From Phycisphaeraceae bacterium (GTDB lineage: Bacteria; Planctomycetota; Phycisphaerae; Phycisphaerales; UBA1924): a stretch of DNA of 64,000 nucleotides. The stretch is from NCBI GenBank assembly GCA_015200025.1, contig CP054186.1, forward strand, positions 1,364,001 through 1,428,000. Direction: 5' to 3'. A model generated the notes under the pieces. It was not told where the DNA came from, searched no databases, and was given only the letters and a program-made list of their open reading frames with translations. Shown one piece after another: positions 1-9,473 of this stretch; the stretch's first letter is position 1, and every line of letters begins with the position of its first letter. A program made the translations under genes and the position numbers.

Positions 1-46
1 ACGACGACCGGCCCTCGGCCGCCTGACCGCCGCCCGGGTCCGACCG

Positions 47-1741
47 TCAGCGCCGCGCCGCCTCCGTCACACGCATCACCACCAGCGTCTCGTCGTCCAC
101 GCGGTTCGACAACCCCGTGAACCGACGCACCTCCCACTGGATCAGGTCCAGCACGCGGGCCGCGGGGGCCTCGGGCTCCTGCGTCAGGATGTCCAGCACC
201 GCTTTGCGGAGCCGCTTCTTCCCGAACTTCTCGCGGTTGAAACTCGTCGCGTCCGTCACCCCGTCCGTGTACGCGATGAACACGTCCCCCGGGCGCAGGT
301 CGAACACCGCGCGCTGGTACCGCTGCGAGCGGTCCACGCCCACCACCATCCCCCCCACCGAGAGCTCGTCGATCTCCGTCGTGTTGGGCGCCCGGTGCTT
401 CGGCACGTGCACCACCCACGGCGGGTCGTGCCCCGCGCAGCAATACGTCAGCCTCATCGTCGAGGGGTCCACCACCCCGTACCACAGCGTCGCGAACTCG
501 TTGTCCAGCGTGTCCCGGCACAACGCCGCGTTCACCCGCGACACCACCGTGTCCAGGTCGTAGACCTCTTCGGCGTGCGCCCGCAGGCTCGCCCGCACCG
601 CGCTCATCAGCAGCGCCGCCGCGATCCCCTTCCCCACCACGTCCCCCACCACGATCCCCAGGTGCCCGTTGAGCTCCAGGAAATCGTAGAAATCCCCGCC
701 CAACTCGAAACTCGGGATGTACCGCGCCGCCACGTCCAGCCCGGGGACCTGCGGCACCCGCGACGGGAGCATCCGACGCTGCACGTCCGCCGCCAGCTGC
801 ACCTGGCGCTGGATCCGACGCTCCTCCTCCTGCAGCCTCAGGAGACGGGCCTGCTCGACCGCCACCGCCGCGTGCTGCGCGATCGAGCTCAGCAGCCTCC
901 GGTCCGCTTCCGTGAAACTCCGCGGTTCCCGCGAGTACAGGCGGATCACGCCCAGCGGCCTCCCGTGGAAAATCAGCCCCGCCTGGATCGCCGAGACCAG
1001 CCCCTCCTCCTCGATCAGCCCCTTGATCTGCGTCCGACTGTCCGTCCGGAGGTCCTCCGACACCACCACCTCGCCCGACATCGCGAGCCGGTCGAAGACC
1101 CGGTCCTTCGAGAGCGGCGTCGGGCAATCGAGCCACCGCCTCGACAGGTTCTTGGACACCTTGTAGATCAGGTCTTCCTCGCTCGAGCCCGAGAGCCCGT
1201 CGGCGTCCTCCTTGAGCAGCACCACCGAGCCCGCGCTGAGGTCCAGCACGTCCATCGCCGTCTCGATCGACGATTCGAGCACCCGGTCGGTCCCCTGGGC
1301 GTGCGAGAGCATCTGCGTGAGCCGGAAGAGCGCCGAGAGCTCTTTGACCTTGTGGCGCAGCTCCAGCTCGTGCTCGCACAACTCCGCCGACGTCTTCGAG
1401 ACGTAGTACACCACCGACTCGAGCGCCCGCCGGGCCCCCTCGCGGAGCGTCGGCTCCCCGGGCTCGATCACCAGCGCGCCGATCGTCTCCTCCGACACCA
1501 CCAGCGGCACCGAGACCGACCCCGGCGCGGGGTCCTCGGGCCCGGCCTCCCCCGTCCTCGCCACGACCCGGCCCGCACGGTCGCGCAGCTCCACACGAAC
1601 CCCCACCAGCCGGCTGATCTCCCCGCACAGCGACGCCAGCGAGCCGTCCGTGATGAACTCACGGATCGAGAGCCCCCCCGCCGGCCCGGTCGGGGCCGCC
1701 GTGGTGTCCGGCTTCGCGCCCTCGATCGTCGTCGGCTTCAT
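47..1741 (-). CDS. GAF-domain PP2C (SpoIIE/RsbU-type) serine phosphatase
   Basis: A predicted 564-residue cytoplasmic regulator that would dephosphorylate a Ser/Thr-phosphorylated partner such as an anti-sigma-factor antagonist. The N-terminal ~130 residues resemble a small ligand-sensing domain (PocR-like, weak). A GAF domain follows at about 150-310, then a short coiled linker and a SpoIIE-type PP2C domain from about 340 to the end. The acidic metal-binding motifs GGDFYDF, GDVVGKG, YTDGVTDA and DDETL are all visible. The start at 1741 is chosen because its ATG overlaps the stop of the upstream gene (ATGA), implying translational coupling; upstream codons in the same frame are Arg/Gly-rich and unconvincing. 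No sigma or anti-sigma partner lies beside it. Family assignment is firm; the substrate is unknown. Confidence 0.88.
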   Translation of the reverse strand: MKPTTIEGAKPDTTAAPTGPAGGLSIREFITDGSLASLCGEISRLVGVRVELRDRAGRVVARTGEAGPEDPAPGSVSVPLVVSEETIGALVIEPGEPTLREGARRALESVVYYVSKTSAELCEHELELRHKVKELSALFRLTQMLSHAQGTDRVLESSIETAMDVLDLSAGSVVLLKEDADGLSGSSEEDLIYKVSKNLSRRWLDCPTPLSKDRVFDRLAMSGEVVVSEDLRTDSRTQIKGLIEEEGLVSAIQAGLIFHGRPLGVIRLYSREPRSFTEADRRLLSSIAQHAAVAVEQARLLRLQEEERRIQRQVQLAADVQRRMLPSRVPQVPGLDVAARYIPSFELGGDFYDFLELNGHLGIVVGDVVGKGIAAALLMSAVRASLRAHAEEVYDLDTVVSRVNAALCRDTLDNEFATLWYGVVDPSTMRLTYCCAGHDPPWVVHVPKHRAPNTTEIDELSVGGMVVGVDRSQRYQRAVFDLRPGDVFIAYTDGVTDATSFNREKFGKKRLRKAVLDILTQEPEAPAARVLDLIQWEVRRFTGLSNRVDDETLVVMRVTEAARR

Positions 1742-3537
1742 TTCGTCGGCGACGCGCCCGCCCCCTCTACCCCGACCGCCTCGACGCCGTCCAACCCTTC
1801 GCCGAGCCACACCCCGCGGAGGAACATCGCCAGGCGGTCCGCCGAGGGGTCGGGCGACCCGGTCTGCGCGTCGAGCGCCGCCAGCCCGCGACGCACCGCC
1901 GACTCGTCGCCCGTCTGAAACCCCACGTACGCCAGCAGCAGCCCCACGTCCCGCGTCGACATCACCGAGGCGATCGGGTCGTCGACCCCACGCCCTTCGA
2001 CCACCCGCGCCAGCGTGTCCTTCACCGACGCGAGCCTCAGCGGGTCGGGCAGGAGCCCCGGCTCGTACCGCAGCACCGACGACTCCGGGAAATTCGACAG
2101 CAACTGCCTCACGTTGAACGACGCCGAGAGGAACATCCCCGCGCCCAGCTGCGCGTGCAGCCGGCCCGCCACCGCCAGCACGTTCCCGGGGCTCAGCGAC
2201 AACGCCCGGCTGAACCGGTCCTCCGCGTCGAAGTACCGCTCCGACGCGATCAGACGCTGCGCCATCGCCATCGCTTCGGCGTACCTCGCGCCCCCGTCCG
2301 TCGACCCGTACACCGAGATGGGCGGGCCCGAGGCCTCACGCAGCGCCCGAGCGATCGCCGGGCTGAAGCGCCTGAACTCCGCCTCCGTCATCGCCGTCAC
2401 GCCCGGCGCGAGCCTCGCCTGCGTGGGCGAGAGCATCCCCCGGAACGCCAGCAGTTCCAGCTCGAGCCGCGACGGCGCGTCCGGCTCCCCCTCCGCCCCG
2501 CGACGCATCTCCCCGTCCGCGGGCTCACCGGGCTCGGCCGGCGCGTCCGGACGCCCGGCCCCCCGCCGCGGGATCACCGCCGGGTTGGCCTCCTCCCACG
2601 CCCACAGCCGCTCGAGCACCTTCTCGAACGCCGACTCCCGCGGCATCGACGCCACGGCCGGGTCGCGCGACCCGCCGCGCGTCGCGTCCGCGACCCCGAC
2701 CGCCCCGTCGGACCCTGGAGCCACCGGGCTCGCGCGATCACCCCCCCCGGCCGCGAGCGAGGGCGCGGGCGTGCCCGCGCTCCTCAGCGACGCCGACCGA
2801 TCGATCGCCCGCGACGACTCGGTGGTCAGCACCGGCGCCTCGCGCTCGACCCGCACGCCCCGCACCCCCGTCAGCGACGACGCCGTCACACGCTCGTCCA
2901 CCCTCGTGTCGCCCCGCACGCGCCGGACACCGACCGCCGTCGGCTGGAGCGACCGGGCGGCGTGGTACGACGCCGACGAGCGGAGCCAATCCGAACGCCC
3001 GTCCTCGCCCTCACGCCGCAGCCCGCCAAGCCCCGGTGGCGCATCGAGCCCCGCCGAATCGCGCGCGACGCTCAGCCCGCCCGCCCCGGTGAACGCCGGC
3101 GGGGGCGACGAGCCCGTGGTCAACGCGAACTGGTATTGCAACGCCTCGGTCCCGCGGATGCCCATCCCCGCCAGGCCCGAGAGGGCCGAGTCGCGCCGGA
3201 ACGCGTACAGGTCGTCCTGCCCGGTGATGCCCTGGAACTCCGAGGCCCCGGTGTACCCGGCCGACCCGCGGAACGAAAGCCCGCCCGGGGCGCTCCCCGT
3301 CACGATCGCGTTGCGGAACCGCAGCTCCGCGGCGAAATCCCGCACCGGCGCGTTGTAGTTCGCGGGGTACCGCTCCAGGCGACGGTCCAGCGCCCGCCCG
3401 TCGCTCGGCGTGGCCGTCTCCCGGGCCCTCCCACGCCCATCGCCCAACGCGTTCTGGCCGAACGCCCACCCCGGCGCGAGCACCAGCCCGGCCGCCGCCG
3501 CGACCCATCCAACGCCGCCGTTCACGAAGCGAGCCAT
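1738..3537 (-). CDS. Exported TPR-like protein of unknown function
   Basis: A 599-residue protein with a clear Sec signal peptide (MARF start, hydrophobic Ala/Gly core, likely cut after AFGQ). The middle is low-complexity and rich in Ser, Arg, Gly and Pro. Residues near 450-530 read like one or two tetratricopeptide units (RYFDAEDRFSRALSLSPGN is typical of a TPR helix pair). The start at 3537 has a GGGAG Shine-Dalgarno; an in-frame codon 57 nt upstream is dismissed because it would bury the signal peptide. Its stop overlaps the start of the downstream phosphatase gene by 4 nt, so the two are probably co-translated. An envelope role is inferred from the signal peptide only. Confidence 0.75.
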   Translation of the reverse strand: MARFVNGGVGWVAAAAGLVLAPGWAFGQNALGDGRGRARETATPSDGRALDRRLERYPANYNAPVRDFAAELRFRNAIVTGSAPGGLSFRGSAGYTGASEFQGITGQDDLYAFRRDSALSGLAGMGIRGTEALQYQFALTTGSSPPPAFTGAGGLSVARDSAGLDAPPGLGGLRREGEDGRSDWLRSSASYHAARSLQPTAVGVRRVRGDTRVDERVTASSLTGVRGVRVEREAPVLTTESSRAIDRSASLRSAGTPAPSLAAGGGDRASPVAPGSDGAVGVADATRGGSRDPAVASMPRESAFEKVLERLWAWEEANPAVIPRRGAGRPDAPAEPGEPADGEMRRGAEGEPDAPSRLELELLAFRGMLSPTQARLAPGVTAMTEAEFRRFSPAIARALREASGPPISVYGSTDGGARYAEAMAMAQRLIASERYFDAEDRFSRALSLSPGNVLAVAGRLHAQLGAGMFLSASFNVRQLLSNFPESSVLRYEPGLLPDPLRLASVKDTLARVVEGRGVDDPIASVMSTRDVGLLLAYVGFQTGDESAVRRGLAALDAQTGSPDPSADRLAMFLRGVWLGEGLDGVEAVGVEGAGASPTK

Positions 3538-3607
3538 CCGTGCTACTCCCTTCGACCTACGCCGAGGGTGATGGTAGGTTCGCGCCCGTCGCACCGCCCC
3601 GTGTCCC

Positions 3608-3613
3608 TACAGT
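3608..3613 (+). promoter_or_regulatory. -10-like element for metG, leaderless candidate
   Basis: TACAGT ends 6 nt before the metG ATG, and there is no Shine-Dalgarno in between. If it acts as a -10 box, transcription would begin at or within a base or two of the start codon. The same arrangement recurs at other genes in the window. Confidence 0.4.
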
Positions 3614-3619
3614 CCCCTC

Positions 3620-5266
3620 ATGGAGCCCTACTACGCCACCACCCCGATCTACTACGTCAACGACCGGCCCCACATCGGGCACTGCTTCACCTCCGTTCTG
3701 GCCGACGCCGCCGCCCGGTTCGCCCGTCTGGTCCGCGGCGGCCCGGGCGACGTCTTCTTCCTCACCGGGACCGACGAGCACGCCGACAAGGTCGTCACCA
3801 GCGCCGCGTCGCACGGGATGACACCCCTGCAGTGGGCCGACCGCAACGCCGCCGAGTTCCAATCCGCCTTTGCCTTCATGAACGTCTCCAACGACGACTT
3901 CATCCGCACCACCCAGCCCCGCCACACCGCCAAGGTCCACGATTACATCCGCCGCCTCCAGACCCACGGCGACGTGTTCCTCGGCGACTACACGGGGTGG
4001 TGGGACGAGTCCCAGGAGGAGTACCTCACCGAAACCGTCGCCAAGGATTCCCCCCACGGGCCCTACACCAGCCCCGTCACCGGCCGCCCGCTGGTCAAAC
4101 GCACCGAGAAGAACTACTTCTTCCGACTCAGCGCCTACCAGGATCGCCTCGCCGAGCACCTCGCGAAAAACCCGGGGTTCATCCTCCCCGAATCCCGCCG
4201 CAACGAGGTCCTCGGACGCCTCCGCGACGGGCTCGCCGACATCCCCGTCAGCCGGGCCGTCACCGCCGACCCGGCCTCGCAGTGGGGCATCCGCATGCCC
4301 GACGACCCCGGGCACCGCATCTACGTCTGGATCGACGCCCTCTTCAACTACCTCTCCGCCGTCGACACGCCCGACCGAAGGCGCTTCTGGCCCCCCGCCG
4401 TCCACCTCATGGCCAAGGACATCCTCTGGTTCCACGCCGTCATCTGGCCCTGCCTGCTCATGGCTTTGGGCGAGCCCCTCCCGCGCACCCTCTTCGTCCA
4501 CAGCTACTGGGTCCGCGACGGGAAGAAAATGTCCAAGAGCCTGGGCAACTTCGTCGACCTCGACGTCCTCAAGGCCTACGCCGACCGCTACTCCCTCGAC
4601 GCCCTCCGCTGGTACCTCCTCACCCAGGGCCCCCTCGCCAACACCGACGCCGACTTCTCCCATGCCAAGTTCGTCGAGGTCTACAACGCCGACCTCGCCA
4701 ACGGCATCGGGAACTCCACCTCCCGCGTCGCCAACATGATCGACAAGTACTTCAACGGCGTCGTCCCCCAGCCCCCCGGCACCATCGAGCAACTCGCCCT
4801 CGACGACCAGGGCCTCCCCCACGATCGATTCAACGGGCCCGCCCTCTGCGGCGAGGCCCTCGGGGGCGTCCTGAGCAACCTCGACCGCCTCGACCTGGCC
4901 TCCGCGCTCGCCGACGCCCTCTCGCTCGTCCGGCGCGTCGACCTCTACATCAACGAGACCACGCCCTTCAAACTCGCCAAAAACCTCGACACCGACCCCA
5001 CCGTCCGCCCGCGCCTCGCCGCCATCCTCTACAACTGCGCCGAGACCCTCCGCGTCGCGTCCGTCCTGCTCTCGCCCGCGATGCCCGGCAAGATGGCCTC
5101 GCTCTGGCGGACCTGGAACTGCGCCCCGACGCCCGGCGCGACCCTCGCCGACGCCGCCGCCTTTGGGGGACCCTGCCGCCTCGCACCGGGTTCACCCATG
5201 ACCAAGGGCGAGCCGTTGTTCATGCGCGCCGACCCCGCCGAGCCCGAGCCCCGCGCCACAGCCTGA
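3620..5266 (+). CDS. metG: Methionyl-tRNA synthetase
   Basis: A 548-residue class I aminoacyl-tRNA synthetase that charges tRNA-Met in the cytoplasm. The HIGH signature is at residues 18-21 and KMSKS at about 303-307, with the family's WIDALFNYLSAV and LWFHAVIWP blocks between them. It is the short form: it ends after the helical anticodon-binding domain and lacks the C-terminal Trbp111-like tRNA-binding extension. The connective domain shows no CxxC zinc knuckle. It is divergent from the exported TPR-like gene at 3537 and ends just before a convergent terminator. No Shine-Dalgarno is seen, but TACAGT lies 6 nt upstream of the ATG. Very secure identification. Confidence 0.96.
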   Translation: MEPYYATTPIYYVNDRPHIGHCFTSVLADAAARFARLVRGGPGDVFFLTGTDEHADKVVTSAASHGMTPLQWADRNAAEFQSAFAFMNVSNDDFIRTTQPRHTAKVHDYIRRLQTHGDVFLGDYTGWWDESQEEYLTETVAKDSPHGPYTSPVTGRPLVKRTEKNYFFRLSAYQDRLAEHLAKNPGFILPESRRNEVLGRLRDGLADIPVSRAVTADPASQWGIRMPDDPGHRIYVWIDALFNYLSAVDTPDRRRFWPPAVHLMAKDILWFHAVIWPCLLMALGEPLPRTLFVHSYWVRDGKKMSKSLGNFVDLDVLKAYADRYSLDALRWYLLTQGPLANTDADFSHAKFVEVYNADLANGIGNSTSRVANMIDKYFNGVVPQPPGTIEQLALDDQGLPHDRFNGPALCGEALGGVLSNLDRLDLASALADALSLVRRVDLYINETTPFKLAKNLDTDPTVRPRLAAILYNCAETLRVASVLLSPAMPGKMASLWRTWNCAPTPGATLADAAAFGGPCRLAPGSPMTKGEPLFMRADPAEPEPRATA

Positions 5267-5293
5267 TCTTCGCGCCCTCCGCTCCAACGAAAC

Positions 5294-5322
5294 CGCGGCC
5301 GGACCCCAAGGATCCGGCCGCG
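5294..5322. terminator. Hairpin between convergent metG and the dockerin-like gene
   Basis: A perfect 10-bp stem (CGCGGCCGGA paired with TCCGGCCGCG) with a 9-nt loop lies 27 nt after the metG stop and before the end of the opposing gene at 5350. There is no long U tract on either strand, so it may be a weak or bidirectional terminator. Confidence 0.55.
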
Positions 5323-5349
5323 CCCCTCGTCATCCCGTTCGATGTCGGC

Positions 5350-6459
5350 CTAACAGCCCGCCTCGAACATCCCCACGAACGTGTCGAGGTCGAAGAAATC
5401 GATGAACCCGTCGCCGTCCACGTCCGCCGCGGGATCGCCCGCCTCGAACGCGTTCACGTAATCATCGAAGTCGAAGAAATCCGTGAACCCGTCGCAGTTG
5501 AAGTCCGCCCCGCACACCACGAGCGACGCCGGGGACGACGACGCCGACCCGCACGCGTTGGACACCTCGCACCGGAACCTCGCGACGCCCACCGGCATCG
5601 ACACGCCCTCGGGCGAGACCGAAAGGTCCGCCGACCCGCTCCCCGAGAACACCATCCCGCCGATCGGCGAGAGGTCCGACAGCGGGACCCACGCCCCGGG
5701 CTGACCCGGGTCCTCGATCTCCCATTGATACCCGAGCGGCCCACTCCCCGATCCGACCGTACTCAACACCGCCGTGCCGGACCGGCACACCACCGCGTCC
5801 GCGGGCGGTACCTCCACGCCCGCCGCCCGGCACGAGGTCGTGCCCGAGAGCACCAGCGCCCGGCCTTCGGGCAGCTGAAAGAACCGGTGGTACCCGCGGA
5901 TCCACTGAAACGTCCGCGTGCTCCCGCCCGTGCCCCGCGCCCAGTTCCACACCGCGTACTGGCTCGTCCGACCGATGATCGCGATGAACCACCTCGGGTT
6001 CGACGCGTCGTTGGCCGCGAGCGAGATCGGGGTCGGCAGGTCGACCGAGTACTTGGTGATCCCGCCGGGGCCCGGTGACGTCTGCACGTTGGTCACGGTG
6101 ATCCGGGCCGCGGGCTCCAGCCCCGAATGCCCGTACACGTCGAACACCCCGAGGGGCTGGTACGCGATCGTCCCGGGGTCTTGTGGCCAGACGTCGATCC
6201 GAAACCCCAACTCGCACGCGCCCACGCCCCACCACTCGATGTGGTTGATCGACGAAGGCGCCGCGAGCACAAAGTCCTCCCAACAGATCGCGTCCGTGTC
6301 CAGGTCGTTCTCGTTGGGGCCCGGGTCCACCCACAACTGCGACCAGCGCATCGTCCCGCCGCCCGACACCGGCTGCTGGTCCGTAAAGACGTCCGCCCAC
6401 CCCACCATCGCCGCCGATGCCGCCGTCAACAACGCCGCCCACGCACTCGTTCGGTTCAT
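5350..6459 (-). CDS. Exported protein with C-terminal dockerin-like EF-hand repeats
   Basis: A 369-residue secreted protein of unknown function. The signal peptide begins MNRTSAWAALL and likely ends at GWADV. The body is beta-rich, with an Ig-like stretch near residues 240-310 (RFRCEVSNACGSASS). The last ~50 residues hold two Asp-rich repeats (DFNCDGFTDFFDFDDY, then DVDGDGFIDFFDLDTF), the calcium-loop pattern of dockerin type I and GC-type planctomycete terminal domains. The start at 6459 follows a GGGAG Shine-Dalgarno; an in-frame codon 24 nt upstream is ignored. No cohesin-bearing scaffold was seen in the window. Upstream (6490-6510) is an AT-rich patch that may hold its promoter. Confidence 0.8.
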   Translation of the reverse strand: MNRTSAWAALLTAASAAMVGWADVFTDQQPVSGGGTMRWSQLWVDPGPNENDLDTDAICWEDFVLAAPSSINHIEWWGVGACELGFRIDVWPQDPGTIAYQPLGVFDVYGHSGLEPAARITVTNVQTSPGPGGITKYSVDLPTPISLAANDASNPRWFIAIIGRTSQYAVWNWARGTGGSTRTFQWIRGYHRFFQLPEGRALVLSGTTSCRAAGVEVPPADAVVCRSGTAVLSTVGSGSGPLGYQWEIEDPGQPGAWVPLSDLSPIGGMVFSGSGSADLSVSPEGVSMPVGVARFRCEVSNACGSASSSPASLVVCGADFNCDGFTDFFDFDDYVNAFEAGDPAADVDGDGFIDFFDLDTFVGMFEAGC

Positions 6460-6651
6460 GTTCTGCACTCCCGCCGCCGCCAAGGGCGGCTATTTTCAGA
6501 TATGATAGTCCGATTTGCACCGGGCGGTTCGCACTCCCCATCGCTTTCCCACGTTCCGCGTGAATCCGTCGTAGGAAGACCCGGGAGGGAGCGTCTGTCT
6601 CCCGTTCGGGGGACTCGCCGGCGGAAGACGAGGACGTTCGACGATGGGTGG

Positions 6652-7665
6652 TCAGGCGGTCCGTGCCAGGACGGATCGGTACCAGCGGAGTGTCTCGTCG
6701 AGGGCGGCCTCGAGGGCCGCGGTCGGCTCGTACCCCAGCGCCTCGCGGGCCCGCGAAATGTCCGCCAGCGAGTGCGGCACGTCCCCGGCCCGCGCCGGCT
6801 CGTGCAGCGCGTTGGCCCCGGGGAGCCCGGCCCGCTGGGCGATCAACTCCGCGAGGTCCGCGATCGATGTGGCCCGCCCCGATCCAATGTTGAACACCTC
6901 GCCCGAGAGGGGCGTGGCCGACGCCCCCGCCAGAAGGAACGCCAGGACCGCGTCGGCGACGGCGGTGAAATCGCGCGTGACCGACCCGTCGCCGTAGATC
7001 ACGGGCTGCTCGGCCGCCAGCAACCGGCGTGCGAACGCCGGGACCGCCGCCGCGTACGCCGAGTCCGCCGGTTGCCTGGGCCCGAAGACATTGAACAGCC
7101 TCAGGCTCACCGTGCTCAGCCCGTACGTCCGCGACCACACGGCGCCGAGCGTCTCGGCCGCCAGCTTGCTCGCGGCGTAGGGGGAGACCGGGCTGGGCAT
7201 CGCCGACTCTCGCCTCGGGAGCGCGGGGTCGTCCCCGTACACGCTCGAGCTCGACGCGATCACCACCCGCTCGGCCTTGTTCGCCCGCATGGCCTCGAGC
7301 ACCCTCAGCGTCCCCGTCGCGTTCACCGACCACGACCGCTGCGGGTACTCCACCGACCGGGGCACCGAGCCCACCGCCGCCAGGTGGAAGCACAGGCCCG
7401 CGCCCTCCGACGCGTCCCCGACCGCCTCGTCGTCCAGCACCGAGCCCTGCACGAACCGCACGCGGTCCGGCTCCAGCTCGACCAGCCCGGCCAGGTGTTC
7501 GAGCGTCGAGTTCGAGAGGTCGTCCAGCACCGTCACCGACGCCCCCACGCCCAGGAGCGCGTCGCACAGGTGCCCGCCGATGAACCCCGCGCCGCCCGTC
7601 ACCAGCACGCGCCGCCCCTCGAACGACCCGCGCAACCGGTTTACTTTGTCCGCCGGCAGTTTCAT
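6652..7665 (-). CDS. NAD-dependent nucleotide-sugar epimerase/dehydratase
   Basis: A 337-residue extended short-chain dehydrogenase of the UDP-glucose 4-epimerase/dTDP-glucose dehydratase superfamily, acting on nucleotide sugars for surface polysaccharide. The Rossmann motif GGAGFIGG lies near residues 23-31. The catalytic SPYAASK (YxxxK) is present, and a GSGRATS substrate-loop motif lies toward the C terminus. It could be UDP-glucose 4-epimerase (GalE-like) or a UDP-glucuronate epimerase; the sequence alone does not settle the substrate. The start at 7665 has AGGA just upstream and TATTCT 9 nt before it. It is not linked to the nucleotide-sugar dehydrogenase gene at 17.1 kb. Confidence 0.88.
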   Translation of the reverse strand: MKLPADKVNRLRGSFEGRRVLVTGGAGFIGGHLCDALLGVGASVTVLDDLSNSTLEHLAGLVELEPDRVRFVQGSVLDDEAVGDASEGAGLCFHLAAVGSVPRSVEYPQRSWSVNATGTLRVLEAMRANKAERVVIASSSSVYGDDPALPRRESAMPSPVSPYAASKLAAETLGAVWSRTYGLSTVSLRLFNVFGPRQPADSAYAAAVPAFARRLLAAEQPVIYGDGSVTRDFTAVADAVLAFLLAGASATPLSGEVFNIGSGRATSIADLAELIAQRAGLPGANALHEPARAGDVPHSLADISRAREALGYEPTAALEAALDETLRWYRSVLARTA

Positions 7666-7759
7666 CGCGTCCTAAGAATAGCAGACCCCACCTCCCAACC
7701 CCGCCCCGACCCTCCCCACCAAACCCCTCCCGCGACACCAGACCCGCGAGCGCCACGCC

Positions 7760-8917
7760 ATGAACCCACGCCCCACCATCCTCGCCGGCGTCCCCGCGAC
7801 CAACGCGACGCTCTACCACGCCTTGCGGTTCTCGGTGGGCGACCCGTGCGCGCTGCTGACGGTCCCGGGCCGCCCGGGCGGCGAGCGCGTGCTCATCATC
7901 CGCGACATCGAGATGGCCCGCGCGGCACGCCACGCCCGCGCCGACGCCGTCTCCTGCCCCGCCGACTGGGCCCCGGCCCCCGGGCTCTCGGCCGACCGCG
8001 AGACCGCGACCGCCCAGGCCGCCGCCGAATGCCTCCGCCGCTCGGGCGTCCCGCGTGTCCGCTCCGACCGCACGCTCCCGCTCTCGTTCGTCCACGAGCT
8101 GCGCCTCGCGGGGATCGAGATCGACTACGACCCGGACCTGGGCGTGACGGACCGCCGCGTCAAGGACGCCGACGAGATCAAGGCGCTCCGCGCCGCGCAG
8201 GCCGACACCGAGCGGTCCGTCGAGCTGGCCTGCCGCGCCATCGCCCGCGCCACCGCCGGCCCGGGCGGGGTGCTCCTCCACGAGGGCACACCCCTCACCA
8301 GCGAGCGTGTCCGGGCGATGATCGACGCCTTCCTCACCGAGCGCGGGTACGCCAACCCGACCTCGATCGTCGCCGCGGGGCCCCACGGCGGTGACTGCCA
8401 CGAGTACGGGCGCGGCGAGATCACCACCGGGCAACCCGTCATCGTCGATATCTTCCCCGCCCACAAGGCCTCGCGCTACCACGGCGACTCGACCCGCACC
8501 GTCGTCCACGGCACGCCCACGCCGCAGATCGCCCGGATGCACGCCGCCGTCGTCGAGGCCAAGAACGCCGCCTCCGCCGCCGCCCGCGCCGGGAACTCCG
8601 GGCACGACGTCCACGCCCAGACCCTCCGCGTGCTGGCCTCCCACGGGTACGCCCGCGCCCTCCCCAAGGACACCGACCCGCCCGAGTTCACCAGCCTCCA
8701 GCACGGGACCGGGCACGGCATCGGGCTCGACGGGCACGAACCCCCGCTCCTCGACGACCGCGGGCCCACCCTCCTCGACGGCGACGTCGTCACCATCGAG
8801 CCCGGGCTCTACAGCAAGGCCTTCGGCGGCGTCCGCGTCGAGGACATGGTCCACGTCACCCGAGACGGGCCCATCGACCTCGGCACCGGCCTCCACCAGG
8901 GCCTGGACTGGAAATAG
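7760..8917 (+). CDS. M24 family Xaa-Pro aminopeptidase
   Basis: A 385-residue cytosolic metallopeptidase that removes N-terminal residues ahead of proline. It has the short N-terminal creatinase-like domain (about 1-135) and the C-terminal pita-bread domain. Metal ligands are recognisable in VIVDIFPAH, HGDSTRTV, GTGHGIGLDGHE and VVTIEPGLY. The first canonical metal-site Asp lies in VDIFP and the second in GDSTR. It is divergent from the epimerase gene and convergent with a small membrane protein gene, with a hairpin between them. The ATG at 7760 follows GCGAGCG, a poor Shine-Dalgarno. PepP versus PepQ cannot be separated confidently. Confidence 0.9.
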   Translation: MNPRPTILAGVPATNATLYHALRFSVGDPCALLTVPGRPGGERVLIIRDIEMARAARHARADAVSCPADWAPAPGLSADRETATAQAAAECLRRSGVPRVRSDRTLPLSFVHELRLAGIEIDYDPDLGVTDRRVKDADEIKALRAAQADTERSVELACRAIARATAGPGGVLLHEGTPLTSERVRAMIDAFLTERGYANPTSIVAAGPHGGDCHEYGRGEITTGQPVIVDIFPAHKASRYHGDSTRTVVHGTPTPQIARMHAAVVEAKNAASAAARAGNSGHDVHAQTLRVLASHGYARALPKDTDPPEFTSLQHGTGHGIGLDGHEPPLLDDRGPTLLDGDVVTIEPGLYSKAFGGVRVEDMVHVTRDGPIDLGTGLHQGLDWK

Positions 8918-8920
8918 CCG

Positions 8921-8949
8921 AACGCCCCGGCCCGCACGCCGGGGTCGTT
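8921..8949. terminator. Bidirectional terminator-like hairpin
   Basis: AACGCCCCGGC pairs with GCCGGGGTCGTT, with one bulged T and a 6-nt loop. It sits immediately after the aminopeptidase stop and touches the stop codon of the convergent gene. Short T runs flank it. Confidence 0.5.
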
Positions 8950-9394
8950 ATCGCCACGCGGCGTGCAGCATCCACAACGCCAGGACGAACCTCGCCCCCC
9001 ACGCCAGCGTCCGCGGCAGATTCCACCGAACCAGCAACGCGACACGCCCGACGTCCTTCCCGCGCAGCAGCCTCCCGTGCGTCGGCACCTGCACCGCGAA
9101 CGTCGAGAGCCAGACCACGCCCAAGAGCCCGATCCCCGCCCACGCGGCCCACGCGGGGACCCCGATCCGCGCCCACCCCAGCGCGATCCACCACGCCGAG
9201 ACCAACTCGAACAGCATCGCCGGGGCGACGACCCACGTCGTCCGGCGTTGGTGCTCGCGGTTGAACCCGACGAACTCATCGGGGCCGACACGGGCGATCA
9301 AGGGGTAATGGACGACGTGGACGAACAAAACCAGCCCGGCCATCACGCCCGTGGCACCCGCGTGGATCAGGAGGGCGAGGTCGTCGGGGGTCAT
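8948..9394 (-). CDS. Small four-helix integral membrane protein
   Basis: A 148-residue protein with four hydrophobic segments (about 8-26, 50-70, 75-95 and 122-142). Its pattern recalls small DUF1772-like membrane proteins: FVHVVHYPLIARVG followed by a REHQRRTT loop. The function is not known. The start at 9394 (MTPDD) is chosen because the frame upstream runs back through the terminator and the tRNA-Pro gene, which cannot be coding here. It lies just downstream of the tRNA terminator on the same strand and is convergent with the aminopeptidase gene. Confidence 0.7.
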   Translation of the reverse strand: MTPDDLALLIHAGATGVMAGLVLFVHVVHYPLIARVGPDEFVGFNREHQRRTTWVVAPAMLFELVSAWWIALGWARIGVPAWAAWAGIGLLGVVWLSTFAVQVPTHGRLLRGKDVGRVALLVRWNLPRTLAWGARFVLALWMLHAAWR

Positions 9395-9440
9395 CGCGCG
9401 GGAGCGTAGCCGGACGATCCACGGGGTCTGAAAAACGGCA

Positions 9441-9463
9441 CGGCCCCGGGAAACCCGGGGCCG
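9441..9463 (-). terminator. Rho-independent terminator of tRNA-Pro
   Basis: A perfect 10-bp stem (CGGCCCCGGG/CCCGGGGCCG) with an AAA loop. Read on the minus strand it is followed within 5 nt by TTTTT, and it lies about 10 nt past the tRNA 3' end. Confidence 0.8.
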
Positions 9464-9473
9464 ATCGCCGACG

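Noticed and set aside
2155..6078. A 1307-codon open frame on the plus strand, Arg/Pro/His-rich
   Set aside because: It spans genes on both strands, including metG in another frame, and has the composition of a GC-rich shadow frame. No start signal or domain.
5462..8896. A 1144-codon open frame on the minus strand, Gly/Ala/Val/Arg-rich
   Set aside because: Covers an aminopeptidase, an epimerase and an exported protein in other frames; repetitive GC-skewed content and no motif.
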